From the NCBI RefSeq assembly GCF_023231945.1, contig NZ_JAJLJH010000002.1, forward strand, positions 248,001 through 312,000: a stretch of DNA of 64,000 bases, given 5' to 3'. The first letter of the stretch is position 1. The number at the start of each line of letters is the position of its first letter. Under the pieces are notes generated by a model. It was given only the letters and a program-made list of their open reading frames with translations, ran no database searches and had not been told where the DNA came from. The stretch comes from Scleromatobacter humisilvae. GTDB lineage: Bacteria > Pseudomonadota > Gammaproteobacteria > Burkholderiales > Burkholderiaceae_C. The position numbers and the translations under genes are program-made. Below, in pieces: positions 1 through 6,904 of this stretch.

Positions 1-1655
1 CGAACTGCAGGTGCGGGTCGCGGTTGGCGAGGAAGCGCACCTCAAGCGCGTCGACCAGCGTGTCGACGTCCGCATGCTTGCCCAGCAGCGTGGGCACCGC
101 GACCAGCGTGCGCGAGCGCGGGTCGATGCCCAGCGTGTAGTCCAGGCGCGGCAGGGCCTCGGGCGTGACGCTCAGCGTGACGATCCAGTTGACCAGCGAC
201 AGCGCGAGCTGGCTCGTGGCCAGCATCAGCAGCAGCAGCAGGACGAGTCCCTTGGGCGACCACACCTGCAGGTCGAGCTCGTGCGCCGCCTGCCGGATCG
301 GCCCCAGCGACATCAGCATCGCGAACATGAAGATGCCGCCGATGTAGGCCGGCAGCGGCGAGTGCCCCGCGCGGTTGAGGAAGCCGGTGCGGCGCGCGTT
401 CATCGCCGCCTCGAGGGCAGGGCGGCCGTTGCCGATCAGCCAATAGCCGACGTGGGCCTCGCGGTCGTCCTCGCCCAGCTCGCGCGCGGTGCTGCCCAGG
501 CGCTCGCCCGCGGCGGTCGCGAGCTCGATGGCCTTGCGTGCCACCGCGGGCTCGTCGCCGGCGGACGCGCGCGCCACGCTCTCGACGGCGTGGCGGTAGG
601 TGTCGCGCGTGCTGAAGTCCATGCGGCCGTAGACGCCCAGCGGGTCGCCGCGCAGGATCTGCTCGACGCTGCTGAGGGTCTCGACGAACTCCGGCCAGTG
701 CGTCGCGCCCAGCAGGCGCAGGCTGCCGATGCTGTTGGACACGGACACCTGGCTGGCCGCCTGCTTCTGGCTCTCCAGGTGCACCAGGTGCTCGATGGTC
801 TCGTTGGCGTCCGACAGGCGCTGCTCCATCCACGTAAGCGGCAGCGCGAGCGCCGCGCCCTGGCCCTGCAGGCGGCGCGCGAACTCGGCGACGAAGGCGC
901 TGGTCATGTTCGGGTTGGAGCGCGCCATGTCGGCGATGACCAGGATCAGGTCGCTCGGTCGCTCCTCGGCGGCCTGCAGCATGCGCGAGGCCCAGGTCTC
1001 GGCGAGGTCGCGCTCGTCGAGCGCCGCGGCCACGCGCACCGCCACGCGGCGCAGGTTCTCGATCAGCGCCAGGCGCAGCATGATCGGGAACGCCCACAGC
1101 TCGCCCAGCTTGAGCGGCTGGCCCGACTGGTAGGCCGCGACGAAGCGGCTCAGCGTGCCGCGGCTCAGGCGGCCGTCGGCGTGGGCGATGGCCTCCAGCG
1201 CGAGGTCGTAGACGCGCGGCGTCGTGCCGTCGGTGGTGGGCGAGGCCTCGGCCAGCCGCGGCAGCTCCTGGCTGTAGCCGTGCGGGAGGTGACGCCGCGC
1301 CGTGCGGATCTCCTCGTCGATCAGGTACATGTTGTCCAGCAGCCATTCGGACGCGGGCGTGACCGGCCGGTCCTTCGCGACCGCTTGGCGCAGCTGCCGC
1401 GCGACGTTCTCCAGCACCCGCTCGTTGGCGGCGAGGCGGGCCAGCAGGCGGTCGGGGCGATGGCTCTGCGCGAGGCGGTGGCGACCGGCCAGCAGCTTGC
1501 CGTGCGCCACCATCTGGTCGCTGCTGAACAATGCGGCGCGCAGCGGCTCCTCTTCCTCGTGCTCGTTTCCGGCTCCGGTGTTCCACAGGTGCTCGTGGGC
1601 CCATTCGGTGGCGTGTGCGAGCAGGGTGCGGATGGAGCGATCGGATCCCGTCATT
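1..1655 (-). CDS. ndvB: Cyclic beta-1,2-glucan synthase (NdvB/ChvB family), N-terminal part, cut by window edge
   Basis: About 551 N-terminal codons of a much longer protein are present; the family is usually 2,700-2,900 residues, and the rest lies beyond base 1. The chain reads LLDNMYLIDEEI, then HLPHGYSQELPRL, then GELWAFPIMLRLALIENLRR, which is the characteristic N-terminal region of Cgs/NdvB proteins. Hydrophobic segments follow, and then LLGKHADVDTLVDALEVRF and ANRDPHL, at the entry to the GT84 domain. The family makes cyclic periplasmic glucans for osmoadaptation at the inner membrane. The start is ATG at 1655. A sigma-54-like promoter lies 46 bp upstream. Family assignment is firm; the linkage type of the glucan is inferred. 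Confidence 0.85.
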
Positions 1656-1700
1656 GGCTTGTGTCCTTGGGGTCCGGAGCGGACCGTGGATGCGCGTGCA

Positions 1701-1715
1701 GCAAATGGTGAGCCC
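1701..1715 (-). promoter_or_regulatory. Sigma-54-type promoter before the glucan synthase
   Basis: On the minus strand this reads GGGCTCACCATTTGC. It has GG, exactly ten bases, then GC, with a TTGC -12 block. The predicted transcript would begin about 35 bases before the ATG at 1655. Confidence 0.5.
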
Positions 1716-1799
1716 GACCGTGGGCGACGGTTCGGGGGGAGCGCTCGACAGGCGCGGCGGGCGTGGGCAGAAGCAGGGTAAACGTTGCGGCAAGCGCGC

Positions 1800-1814
1800 T
1801 GGCACACCCCTTGC
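1800..1814 (+). promoter_or_regulatory. Sigma-54-type promoter before the hemerythrin gene
   Basis: TGGCACACCCCTTGC differs from the TGGCACG-N4-TTGC consensus at one defined position. It is 80 bp before the ATG at 1894 and divergent from the element at 1701-1715. Confidence 0.6.
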
Positions 1815-1893
1815 CTTGTCATGGGCAAGCGCGGGATGCGCGAGCGTCCCGAATCCACCTCTCCAACCGGCTCCGCATGCGAGCTCCACCGCC

Positions 1894-2433
1894 ATGTCCA
1901 CTGCCGCCGCCACCTCCGCCTCGCCATGCGACAGCCCTTGCGCCGATGCGCTCGACATGCTGTCGCAGGGCCACGAACAGACCCGCGCCCTGGCCGACGA
2001 ATGCCGGCGCGTCGCGCGCCACGTCTCCGCCGACCCGGCGATGCAGGGCCTCGCCGAAGCCTTGTGCCGCGCGATCCACCGCATGGCGGCGCTGGAGGAA
2101 GAACTGTTCTTCCCGGCCGCGCGCGCCGCGCTCGAGGCGTCGCGACTGGTCGATCTCGCTGAGCTCGAACATGCGACCGCGCGCCAGATCATCCGCCAGC
2201 TGCAGAACGCCGAGCCGGGCGAGCCGCGCTACGAGGCGCTGGTGCTGGCCCTGACCGAATGCGTGGAGCGCCACGCCCGCCATGAGCAGGTGGAGCTGTT
2301 CCCGCGCCTGCGCGAGTCCTGCCTGGACATGGACGCGCTGCGACAGCGGCTCGACGCCCGTCTCGCCGCGCAGGACGACGACGTCTTCACCGTGGAGGAC
2401 AGGCGCGCCCGGGAGCGTGCGGCGGCGCATTGA
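1894..2433 (+). CDS. Hemerythrin-like HHE domain protein
   Basis: A 179-residue cytoplasmic four-helix protein. The iron-ligand pattern is visible: H27 in QGHEQTR, then HRMAALEEELFFP (His...Glu...LFP), LEHATARQII, and finally ERHARHEQVELFPRL. This duplicated H-x3-E...LFP layout is typical of bacterial HHE hemerythrins, which bind a di-iron centre and sense or handle O2, NO or iron. Partner and exact role are unknown. The ATG at 1894 places the first ligand near residue 27; an in-frame extension further upstream has no domain and would cross the sigma-54-type promoter. It is monocistronic and divergent from the glucan synthase. Confidence 0.85.
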   Translation: MSTAAATSASPCDSPCADALDMLSQGHEQTRALADECRRVARHVSADPAMQGLAEALCRAIHRMAALEEELFFPAARAALEASRLVDLAELEHATARQIIRQLQNAEPGEPRYEALVLALTECVERHARHEQVELFPRLRESCLDMDALRQRLDARLAAQDDDVFTVEDRRARERAAAH

Positions 2434-2468
2434 CCGAGGTGCCAACGGGGTGCCGTCCTACGACGCGT

Positions 2469-2483
2469 GGGCATAGCCGTTGC
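2469..2483 (+). promoter_or_regulatory. Sigma-54-type promoter before the secreted Thr/Pro-rich protein
   Basis: GGGCATAGCCGTTGC has GG-N10-GC spacing and a TTGC -12 block. It lies 91 bp before the ATG at 2574. Confidence 0.5.
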
Positions 2484-2573
2484 CTATTCACTCCCGCCAG
2501 CCGCGAATCGCGAGACGACTCGTGGCATCCGAACCAGACGCCGCCTGGCGTCCCAACGAACTAGGAGTCCTCC

Positions 2574-3071
2574 ATGTCCCCGATGCACAAGTCCATCACC
2601 GCCCTGGCCGCTTCAGCCCTGCTCGCGACCGTCGGTTTCGCCACCGCGCAATCGACCGACACCGTGACCACCGACGCCAACGGCAACCAGACGACGACGA
2701 CCACGACGGTCGACACCGCCACGCAGGTCATCCCCGCGCCGCCGACGGGCGTGATCGAGCTCGCCAAGCCCAAGAACACCGTGATGCCCACGGACAAGCA
2801 GCCTGACGGCCCGCTCGGCATGGAGAACAACCTGATGACGACGGGCGTCGTCGACGGCATCACCCGTCCGAGCATCGGCGACCACGCCACGCCGCCCATC
2901 CCCGGCCCGGACACGACCGTTGCCGTGACCAAGGAAACCACGACCACGACGACGATCGCGCCGCCGGCGCCCGCGCCGGTGGAAGCGGCCCCCGCACCGG
3001 TCGCCGAGCCCACCCCGGCTCCGCAAGCCGCGCCGGAGCCGATGCCCGCGCCGAAGGCCGACCGCAACTGA
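2574..3071 (+). CDS. Secreted Thr/Pro/Ala-rich low-complexity protein, function unknown
   Basis: A 165-residue protein. Residues 1-26 form a clear signal peptide (KSITALAASALLATVGF, cleavage after ATAQ or nearby). The mature part is largely disordered: threonine runs (QTTTTTTVD, KETTTTTTI) flank a central segment, and a Pro/Ala tail of APAP repeats resembles periplasm- or wall-spanning linkers. I recognise no family. AGGAG lies 7 bp before the ATG. The gene stands alone, with its own sigma-54-like promoter upstream and a strong terminator downstream, so it is probably a discrete envelope-stress product. The coding sequence is plausible because of signal peptide, ribosome site and terminator together. 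Confidence 0.7.
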   Translation: MSPMHKSITALAASALLATVGFATAQSTDTVTTDANGNQTTTTTTVDTATQVIPAPPTGVIELAKPKNTVMPTDKQPDGPLGMENNLMTTGVVDGITRPSIGDHATPPIPGPDTTVAVTKETTTTTTIAPPAPAPVEAAPAPVAEPTPAPQAAPEPMPAPKADRN

Positions 3072-3094
3072 GGCGCGATCCCGCCTCGATGACG

Positions 3095-3121
3095 ACGGGC
3101 TCCTCGGAGCCCGTTTTTTTT
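3095..3121 (+). terminator. Rho-independent terminator
   Basis: A perfect 8-bp stem (ACGGGCTC / GAGCCCGT) with a 4-base loop is followed by eight T residues. It ends the transcript of the secreted protein at 2574-3071. Confidence 0.9.
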
Positions 3122-3303
3122 GGCGCGCGCCCGTTTGACGCCGTGTCCGCGCGGTGGTCAACTGCGCCTGGCCAACGCGACAGCAGGAACTACGGGCCGC
3201 CCCCGACACTTCGGCACGGCTTGCAGTGGTTTTGCATGCCCCATGGGGTATTTTCCCGATGAGGCTTCGGCTAACCTGCCGTCGCATCGGATCCTTGCCG
3301 GAC

Positions 3304-3318
3304 TGGCACACCGGTTGC
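3304..3318 (+). promoter_or_regulatory. Sigma-54-type promoter before the DUF883 operon
   Basis: TGGCACACCGGTTGC is one mismatch from TGGCACG-N4-TTGC, with GG-N10-GC spacing. It is 58 bp before the ATG at 3376. Confidence 0.6.
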
Positions 3319-3375
3319 CGTGAATGCGCTCAACCGGGCAGCCACGCCCGTCCGACGTCAACCCGGAGACCCTCC

Positions 3376-3819
3376 ATGACAACGCCCTCGACCCCCGACA
3401 CGAGCTTCCCCAAGACCGGCACCACGACGCCCAGCTCAGCCTCTCCGGCCACGCCGTCGGCCGGCGGCTCGGGCTCGCGTCCCACCACGGGCGCGGGCGT
3501 CGCGGCCGACAAGGCCGACGCCGCCATCGACCAGGCCGCCGCCGCCGAGCGCGACGTGATGCGCCGCGTGGTGCAGGGCGCGCACGAGGCCGTCGACCGC
3601 CTGGCCGACAAGGCCATCCCGGCCGTCGAACGCCTGCGCGGCACCTACAACGACGCCGCCGAGTCGCTCAAGCAGCGCGCCGACCAGGCGGCCGACCTGA
3701 AGGACGAATGGACGGAGAGCCTGCGCATGGCCGTGCGCGAGCATCCGCTGGCCGCGATCGGCACCGCGCTCGCACTCGGCGTCATCCTCGCCAAGCTCAC
3801 CTCCAACAACGATCGCTGA
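3376..3819 (+). CDS. DUF883 (YqjD/ElaB-type) membrane-anchored protein
   Basis: A 147-residue protein with a Thr/Ser/Pro-rich disordered head (1-40), a long amphipathic helical middle with repeated Ala, Asp and Lys (45-115), and one C-terminal membrane segment, HPLAAIGTALALGVILAKL. This is the architecture of YqjD/ElaB, inner-membrane proteins that in E. coli associate with ribosomes in stationary phase. It is the first gene of a three-gene unit in the same order as E. coli yqjD-yqjE-yqjK. GGAGA precedes the chosen ATG; a longer in-frame start would run through the promoter region and adds no recognisable domain. Confidence 0.85.
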   Translation: MTTPSTPDTSFPKTGTTTPSSASPATPSAGGSGSRPTTGAGVAADKADAAIDQAAAAERDVMRRVVQGAHEAVDRLADKAIPAVERLRGTYNDAAESLKQRADQAADLKDEWTESLRMAVREHPLAAIGTALALGVILAKLTSNNDR

Positions 3820-3827
3820 TCCCGTCC

Positions 3828-4259
3828 ATGGACCATGACGCACCGACGCCGCCCGAGGCGCCACCCGACGAAGTCGAGTCGCTGCCCAAGGCGATCGGTG
3901 CGTTGTTCGCCGACCTGCCCGGGCTGCTGAGCGATCGCGTCCACCTGCTGTCGCTCGAGCTGCGGCGCGCGTCCAACGCGCTGGGGCAGATGGTGGCGCT
4001 GGGCCTGCTGGCTGCCATCCTGTTCGCCACCGCGTGGATCACGCTGTGGATCGGGCTGGCCGAGGCCTTCCTCGCGGTCGGCCTCAAGTGGCCCTGGATC
4101 GTGCTGCTGGTGCTGTTCGTCAACCTCTCGGCCGCCGTCTGGGCGTTGATGCGCGTGAAGGCGCTGGCGCCGCTGCTCGCGCTGCCCGCGACGCTGCGCC
4201 GGCTGACCGATTCGGATGCGTTCGAGCGTCGAGAAGAAAGCGATTCGTCCCATGGCTGA
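3828..4259 (+). CDS. Phage-holin-family membrane protein (YqjE-like)
   Basis: 143 residues. An acidic Pro-rich head is followed by an amphipathic stretch (LLSDRVHLLSLELRRA) and two strong membrane hairpins (MVALGLLAAILFATAWITLW; WPWIVLLVLFVNLSAAVWAL). This matches the YqjE/holin-like family encoded after YqjD-type genes. It follows the DUF883 gene by 8 bp and overlaps the next gene by 8 bp, so translation is probably coupled. The role is not established beyond membrane-associated stress physiology. Confidence 0.8.
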   Translation: MDHDAPTPPEAPPDEVESLPKAIGALFADLPGLLSDRVHLLSLELRRASNALGQMVALGLLAAILFATAWITLWIGLAEAFLAVGLKWPWIVLLVLFVNLSAAVWALMRVKALAPLLALPATLRRLTDSDAFERREESDSSHG

Positions 4260-4740
4260 CGCCGCTTCCCCGCACAGGAAATATCCCGAGATCGGGGCGC
4301 GGGTCGTCGAGATCGATCTCGAGACCCAGATCGCGCTCGCCGAACAGGCCGTCATCGCGCGCGACTTGCGCATCCGGCGTCGCACCGATGCGGTGGTTCG
4401 GCGCGTCAGGACGCAGGCGCTGAAGAACGCCGGCGGCGGCCTGCTGCTGGGCCTGGGCACCTTCGCGCTGACCTGGTGGATCAACCGGCACAACCGCAAG
4501 AACGCACCGCCGCCGCAGCCGGCCGCGGCACCGGACGCCGACTCGCACGCGACCTTCGAGCACCTGTTCCGCGACGCCGGCTTCACGCTGGCCGGGCTGT
4601 TGCCGCTGCTGTGGCCGATGCTGCCGCGCGCTTGGCGGCGCACCGTCACGCCGGGCACCGCGAGCACCGTGCTGACGTTCCTCGCGCCGCTGCTGGGCAA
4701 GCTGTTCCGGCGCAAGCCGCGGCAGGCGCAGGCCTCCTGA
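4252..4740 (+). CDS. Third gene of the yqjDE-type operon, membrane-associated, function unknown
   Basis: 162 residues, start ATG overlapping the end of the YqjE-like gene. The N-terminal part is charged and helical (VVEIDLETQIALAEQAVIARDLRI). A first hydrophobic segment (NAGGGLLLGLGTFALTWW) and a second (AGFTLAGLLPLLWPML) follow, with a basic C-terminus (KLFRRKPRQ). It occupies the slot of E. coli yqjK, but I cannot claim homology from sequence. Likely an inner-membrane partner of the two upstream proteins. Confidence 0.7.
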   Translation: MADAASPHRKYPEIGARVVEIDLETQIALAEQAVIARDLRIRRRTDAVVRRVRTQALKNAGGGLLLGLGTFALTWWINRHNRKNAPPPQPAAAPDADSHATFEHLFRDAGFTLAGLLPLLWPMLPRAWRRTVTPGTASTVLTFLAPLLGKLFRRKPRQAQAS

Positions 4741-4778
4741 GCAGCGCTTGCGCGGACGCCAAGAACTGGTTTACTGTC

Positions 4779-4793
4779 GGGCATGGCACTTGC
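4779..4793 (+). promoter_or_regulatory. Sigma-54-type promoter before the PRC-barrel gene
   Basis: GGGCATGGCACTTGC matches GG-C-A-N-G-N4-TTGC with exact GG-N10-GC spacing. It is 54 bp before the ATG at 4847. Confidence 0.6.
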
Positions 4794-4846
4794 CATATCG
4801 CCCGCGGGGCCTGGTCACAGTCCCTGCCTCAATCACGAGAGGAACC

Positions 4847-5290
4847 ATGACCCACGCCCGCGTCCTGACGGCCGCTGCCATCGCCGCAACCCTGTTGATG
4901 TCGACCATGTCGGCCTTCGCCCAGGCCAACGCGCCCTCGATGACACCCGCCGAGCGCCACGACTGGGAACGCTCGCACCGTCTCAGCAAGGTCATCGGAT
5001 CGGACGTGCGCAACAAGACCGGCGACAAGATCGGCGACATCCGCGACTTGGTGGTTGACGACCGCGGCACCATCAAGCTGGCGATCGTGTCCACCGGCGG
5101 CTTCCTCGGCGTCGGTGACCGGCTGCATGCGGTGCCCTGGGACGCGCTGACGCTGGGCCCTAAGGACGACCACATCCTCGACATCGACAAGGCCCACCTG
5201 CAGGCCACCCCCGGATTCACTTCCAAGACCTGGCCCAACCTCGGCGACGACCGCTGGCTCGCCGACAACCGCCGTTATTACGTCCACTGA
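4847..5290 (+). CDS. Secreted PRC-barrel domain protein
   Basis: 147 residues. The signal peptide covers residues 1-25 (VLTAAAIAATLLMSTMSAFAQA). The PRC-barrel core spans about 45-115: SKVIGSDVRNKTGDKIGDI, then DLVVDDRGTIKLAIVSTGGFLGVG, then HAVPWDALTL. This fold is a small beta barrel found in photosystem reaction-centre H subunits and RimM, and in many periplasmic stress proteins of proteobacteria. The tail (WPNLGDDRWLADNRRYYV) is typical of this exported group. GAGAGGA precedes the ATG. It is probably co-transcribed with the following small gene. Confidence 0.85.
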   Translation: MTHARVLTAAAIAATLLMSTMSAFAQANAPSMTPAERHDWERSHRLSKVIGSDVRNKTGDKIGDIRDLVVDDRGTIKLAIVSTGGFLGVGDRLHAVPWDALTLGPKDDHILDIDKAHLQATPGFTSKTWPNLGDDRWLADNRRYYVH

Positions 5291-5322
5291 CTTGGCGCCC
5301 TCGACCGGCGCGGGAGACCACC

Positions 5323-5550
5323 ATGCGACTGCTCACCAGCCTGGCCCTGATCACCATCGCCTACGCCGCGTTGACGCGCGTCAACAAGGTTCACACCGCG
5401 CGCTTCCACGCGAAGCCGGCGGCCAAGCCTGAAGAGGTGCAGACCTGGGAAGGCGAGGGCGGTGGCCTGCCCACCGGCGGCCCGGGGCCGGGCGTGAAGG
5501 TGGCGCCGGCGGCGGTCAACGATCCGGATCTCGCGCACGGCGGCGTCTGA
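5323..5550 (+). CDS. Small hypothetical protein with N-terminal hydrophobic segment
   Basis: 75 residues, starting 32 bp after the PRC-barrel gene on the same strand, with GGGAGA before the ATG. A short hydrophobic helix (LLTSLALITIAYAALT) is followed by a hydrophilic Gly/Pro-rich tail. No family recognised. Its position suggests co-expression with the PRC-barrel protein. The coding call rests on position, ribosome site and composition only. Confidence 0.5.
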   Translation: MRLLTSLALITIAYAALTRVNKVHTARFHAKPAAKPEEVQTWEGEGGGLPTGGPGPGVKVAPAAVNDPDLAHGGV

Positions 5551-5562
5551 GCCGTCCTGCGG

Positions 5563-6861
5563 TCAAGGCGGGCTCGCGCGCGCCCGGCGCTCGATGCGCC
5601 GCTTCTCGCGCTCCTGCCGCACCCGGCGCCGGCGATAGATCGCCATCAGCGGCGTCGCCGACACGCCGTGCAGCAGCACCGACAGCGCGATCGCCGGCAA
5701 CGTCGCGTTGACCAGGTCGGCACACAGTGCCGGCGACAGCCCCGAGTCGATCGCCAGCGCCAGGTAGAACAGCGAGCCGACGCCGCGGATGCCGAACCAG
5801 GCGACGATGCGGCGCTGCGTCTTCGGCAGCCCGGGCTGGGTCAGGAACACGCTGAGCGGGCGAATCACGACGAGCAGCAGCGCGGCATACGCCAGCGGCT
5901 CGCCGCGCCACTGCACCCACGGCATCGCGAATCCCATCAGCAGCACCATCACCACCTCGACCAGCCGCCCGCAGCGCTCGCCGAACGCAAGCAGGCGATC
6001 GGACAGTTCGTCCGTCTGCGCGCCCACCGGCGCCAGCGACGGGGACGCCTGCTGCGAATGCCGATGGAACAGGCCCAGCGCCGCCGCGAACACGAACAGG
6101 AACGACGAGGTCTCCGTCAGGCGCGACAGCCCGTAGGCGACCGTGATGATGCCCAGATAGAGCAGCTCGTCCCAGCGCAGCTCGTGGCCGCGGCGCATCA
6201 GGCCGCGCACGAGATTGCCGAGGACGTGGCCGAAGGCCCAGCCGAGCAACGCGCCGCCGGCGATCGGCCAGACCAGGTCCATCCAGAGCCAGCGCAGGCC
6301 GTGCGCGCCGAGATCGCCGATACCCAGCAGGCCCAGGCCCAGCATGACCGCGGGCAGCGATGTGCCGTCGTTGAGGCCGCCCTCGGCGGTCAGTGCGACG
6401 CGCCCGGCGTCGCGGTCGATGCGCGAGCGGATCTGCACCTCCGAGGCCAGCACCGGGTCGGTCGGCGCGAGGATGCCGGCCAGCAGCACCGCGCCGCCCC
6501 AGCCCAGTCCCGGCATCAGCCAGACGCCGGCCAGCGTTGCCAGCGCGATCGTGACCAGCATCGTGGCGCTGGCCAGGATCGCGGCGACGCGCCAGCCCTT
6601 GAGCGTCCACGGCACGCGCAGCTGCAGGCCGACGGCGAACAGCGAGATCAGCACCGCTGTCTCGGTGATGATCACCAGCATGTCGGCCCGCTCCGGCGCC
6701 GTCGGCGGCGTCATGACGCGGGAGCGCACCATCCAGCCGGCGATCCAGCCGACGGCCAGGTACACGGTGGCCGGCGACATCGGCAGGCGGGTGACGTGCA
6801 GCTCCAGCAGGCACATCGCCAGCAGCACGGCGCCCAGCAGCAGCAGCGTGGCGGTCAACAT
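5563..6861 (-). CDS. Cation:proton antiporter, CPA1/NhaP type
   Basis: 432 residues with about 12 membrane helices starting at residue 2. Key transport-site motifs are present: ILAPTDPVLASEV in the helix that carries the ion-binding Asp, and EGGLNDGTSLPAVMLG matching the family E-G-x-L-N-D-G motif. The C-terminus is short and basic, without a large cytoplasmic regulatory domain. It would exchange Na+ or K+ for H+ at the inner membrane; ion choice cannot be read from sequence. It lies 43 bp after the AsmA gene and is probably the last gene of the CBS-AsmA-antiporter operon. Confidence 0.85.
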   Translation of the reverse strand: MLTATLLLLGAVLLAMCLLELHVTRLPMSPATVYLAVGWIAGWMVRSRVMTPPTAPERADMLVIITETAVLISLFAVGLQLRVPWTLKGWRVAAILASATMLVTIALATLAGVWLMPGLGWGGAVLLAGILAPTDPVLASEVQIRSRIDRDAGRVALTAEGGLNDGTSLPAVMLGLGLLGIGDLGAHGLRWLWMDLVWPIAGGALLGWAFGHVLGNLVRGLMRRGHELRWDELLYLGIITVAYGLSRLTETSSFLFVFAAALGLFHRHSQQASPSLAPVGAQTDELSDRLLAFGERCGRLVEVVMVLLMGFAMPWVQWRGEPLAYAALLLVVIRPLSVFLTQPGLPKTQRRIVAWFGIRGVGSLFYLALAIDSGLSPALCADLVNATLPAIALSVLLHGVSATPLMAIYRRRRVRQEREKRRIERRARASPP

Positions 6862-6904
6862 GGTGCTCGCCCGCCGGGGCGTCCCGCGCGCGGTCGCGCG
6901 CGCG

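Noticed and set aside
42-2192. Long open frame of about 716 codons on the minus strand
   Set aside because: It is an antisense/offset shadow: the glucan synthase in another minus-strand frame and the hemerythrin on the plus strand explain this DNA, and its composition is an Arg/Ala/Pro mixture with no domain.
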